Under the pieces are notes generated by a model. It was not told the origin of the DNA, searched no databases, and saw nothing but the letters and a program-made list of their open reading frames with translations. The position numbers were made by a program, and so were the translations under genes. Shown here piece after piece: positions 5,260-6,938 of a stretch of 6,938 bases of DNA. The stretch comes from Actinomycetota bacterium (GTDB taxonomy: Bacteria; Actinomycetota; Acidimicrobiia; Acidimicrobiales; CADCSY01), in NCBI GenBank assembly GCA_019348335.1, contig JAHWJR010000024.1, forward strand, positions 4,134 through 11,071, written 5' to 3'. Position 1 is the first letter of the stretch, and each line of letters begins with the position of its first letter.

Positions 5260-6938
5260 GTGCACGTCGTCGCCACCGCCGGTCATGTCGACCACGGCAA
5301 GTCGACCCTGGTGCACGCCCTCACCGGCATCGACCCCGACCGCTTCGGCGAGGAGAAGGCCCGAGGGTTGACCATCGACCTGGGCTTCGCATGGGCCACG
5401 CTGCCCTCGGGCCGGGGCCTGGCCTTCGTCGACGTCCCCGGCCACGTCCGCTTCATCAAGAACATGCTCGCCGGCGTGGGAGCGGTCGACGCCTGCCTGT
5501 TCGTGGTGGCCGCCACCGAGGCGTGGAAGCCGCAGTCCGAGGAACACCTGCGCATCCTGGAGCTGCTCGGCATCCGCTCCGGCCTGGTGGCGCTGACCAA
5601 GGTCGCCCTGGTCGACGACGACCACCGGGAGCTGGCCCACATGGACGTGGCCGACCACGTCGCCGGCACGTTCCTGGAGAAGGCCGAAGTGGTGGACGTC
5701 GACGCCCCCTCCGGCCGGGGACTGGACGACCTGCGGGCGGCGCTCGACCGGCTCCTGTCGGCCACGCCTCCCGCCGCCGACCGCGGCCGGCCCCGCCTGT
5801 GGGTCGACCGCAGCTTCGCCGCCCGGGGTTCGGGGACGGTGGTCACCGGCACCCTGACCGGCGGCGGCCTCGCCGTCGACGACGAGCTGGCGCTGCTGCC
5901 CCGCGCCCGCCCCGCCCGGGTCCGGGCCCTGCAGAGCCACCAGGAGTCGCTGCCCGCCGTGGGCCCGGGTCGACGGGTGGCGGTCAACCTGGTCGGGGTC
6001 GGCCACGACGCCGTGGAGAGAGGCGACGCCCTGGTCCGCCCGGGGCAGTGGCACGCCACCCGGCGCGTCGACGCCAGCCTGGCCGTGCTCCCGTCGCTCG
6101 ACCACGAAGTGTCCCGTCGGGGCGCCTACGTCGCCTACGTCGGCTCCGGTGAGCGGCCGGTGCGCCTGCGGGTGCTCGGCGGCTCGGCGCTCCAGCCCGG
6201 CGACGAGGGACTGGTGCGCCTCCACCTCGCCGAAGCCCTGCCCCTCGTGCCCGGTGACCGGTTCGTGCTGCGGGAGACCGGACGGGCCGAGACGGTTGGG
6301 GGCGGCGAGGTGCTCGACGTCGACCCCGTGCTGCCAGCCGCCCGGGCCCGGCCCGATCGCTCGGTGTCCCGGGTGGTCGCCGAACGAGGCTGGGTCGAGG
6401 CCGAGGTGCTCGAGCGCCTCACCGGGGAGACCCGTGCGCCCGACCTCGGGCCGTGGGTGGTGGACCCCTCGGTGCTGGCATCCACCCGCAGTGAGGTGGA
6501 AGCGGCGGTCGACGCGGCCGGACCGCTCGGCCTGGACGTGGCCACCCTCGACCCACGACGACGGGCGGTGCTGGCCACCCTGGAGGGCGTCGAGGTCGAG
6601 GCCGGCCGGGTCCGGCGCCCCACCGAGGCCGACCCGCTGGCCGACCACCCCTACGTCGCCGCCCTGGAGGCCTCCCCCTTCGAGCCGCCGACGCCCGAGG
6701 GCGTCGACCGCGACGAGCTGCGGGAGCTCGTGCGCCGGGGCCTGGTGCTGCAGAGCGAGGGCACGTGGTTCGCCCCCTCGGCGGTGGACACCGCGTCGAA
6801 GGCGGTGGCCCGACTGCTCGACGAGCACCCGGAGGGCGTCACCGTCGCCCAAGTGCGCGACGCGCTGGGCACCACCCGCAAGTTCCTCCTGCCCCTGCTG
6901 GCGCTGCTCGACGGCCGGGGCGTGACCCGCCGGCGGGG
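5260..6938 (+). CDS. selB: Selenocysteine-specific elongation factor SelB (3' end cut by window edge)
   Basis: SelB is a GTPase that binds Sec-tRNA(Sec) and, through C-terminal winged-helix domains, the SECIS hairpin in mRNA, delivering Sec to the ribosome at UGA. The frame is open for 559 codons from GTG 5260 to the edge. The G domain shows G1 AGHVDHGKST (7-16), the switch I segment EKARGLTIDLGFA (32-44), G3 DVPGH (58-62) and G4 TKVA (113-116). The G4 reading is odd, because the fourth residue is normally the guanine-contacting Asp (TKAD in E. coli). The EF-Tu-like beta-barrel domains follow: domain 2 from about 179 (LWVDRSFAARGSGTVVTGTL) to 262, and domain 3 to about 355. Residues from about 365 are the winged helices, ending in TTRKFLLPLLALLDGRGVTRRR, which aligns with E. 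coli GVGRKLAIQILEYF..GFTRRRG near its C-terminus. I estimate that only some 10-20 codons lie beyond the edge. The start directly follows a -10 box. Confidence 0.96.
   Translation, partial: MHVVATAGHVDHGKSTLVHALTGIDPDRFGEEKARGLTIDLGFAWATLPSGRGLAFVDVPGHVRFIKNMLAGVGAVDACLFVVAATEAWKPQSEEHLRILELLGIRSGLVALTKVALVDDDHRELAHMDVADHVAGTFLEKAEVVDVDAPSGRGLDDLRAALDRLLSATPPAADRGRPRLWVDRSFAARGSGTVVTGTLTGGGLAVDDELALLPRARPARVRALQSHQESLPAVGPGRRVAVNLVGVGHDAVERGDALVRPGQWHATRRVDASLAVLPSLDHEVSRRGAYVAYVGSGERPVRLRVLGGSALQPGDEGLVRLHLAEALPLVPGDRFVLRETGRAETVGGGEVLDVDPVLPAARARPDRSVSRVVAERGWVEAEVLERLTGETRAPDLGPWVVDPSVLASTRSEVEAAVDAAGPLGLDVATLDPRRRAVLATLEGVEVEAGRVRRPTEADPLADHPYVAALEASPFEPPTPEGVDRDELRELVRRGLVLQSEGTWFAPSAVDTASKAVARLLDEHPEGVTVAQVRDALGTTRKFLLPLLALLDGRGVTRRR

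Noticed and set aside
4720..6852. Long minus-strand open frame antisense to selB and the end of selA
   Set aside because: The sense strand carries unmistakable SelB and SelA motifs. The antisense product is His/Gly/Gln/Arg-rich with no family features.
1..6938. CRISPR array, insertion sequence, prophage or defence island
   Set aside because: I see no regularly spaced direct repeats, no transposase or integrase, no terminal repeats with target duplication, and uniform base composition across the genes.

Overview
This window reads as chromosomal DNA from a very GC-rich bacterium. The gene set and codon use (third codon positions almost all G or C), GTG starts, and start codons sitting directly downstream of -10 hexamers all point to Actinobacteria. 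The Acidimicrobiia are my best guess within that phylum, but this is an inference from style, not from a marker gene. I see no transposase, integrase, CRISPR array, rRNA or tRNA. The region looks like ordinary core genome, not a mobile island.

Layout, left to right. Bases 3-263 hold the end (or all) of a small hydrophilic, Gly/Gln/Glu-rich plus-strand protein of unknown function. It converges on a minus-strand fxsA-family membrane protein gene (698-303). A 70-bp divergent promoter region (699-768) carries a perfect 10-bp inverted repeat and separates fxsA from a plus-strand membrane-anchored protein with a trypsin/HtrA-like fold (769-1677). That protein has lost the catalytic His and Ser and looks like a pseudoprotease. 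Its stop codon overlaps, inside one CTAG, the stop codon of a convergent minus-strand class A penicillin-binding protein gene (3872-1674). A second divergent promoter region (3873-3932) leads to selA (3933-5222), followed after 37 bp by selB (from 5260, running off the right edge a few codons before its expected end).

selA and selB form the selenocysteine block. SelA converts Ser-tRNA(Sec) to Sec-tRNA(Sec), and SelB delivers it to UGA codons marked by a SECIS hairpin. selC (the tRNA) and selD are not in the window. The left half concerns the cell envelope: a bifunctional peptidoglycan synthase, a membrane-anchored pseudoprotease and an FxsA-type membrane protein. I see no direct functional link between the two halves.

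The most notable observations are the inactive protease, the replacement of the guanine-specificity Asp in the G4 motif of SelB by Ala, a repeated promoter architecture that predicts leaderless mRNAs for at least four of the genes, and the mirrored promoter boxes between fxsA and the pseudoprotease gene. I did not find a convincing undescribed multi-gene system.
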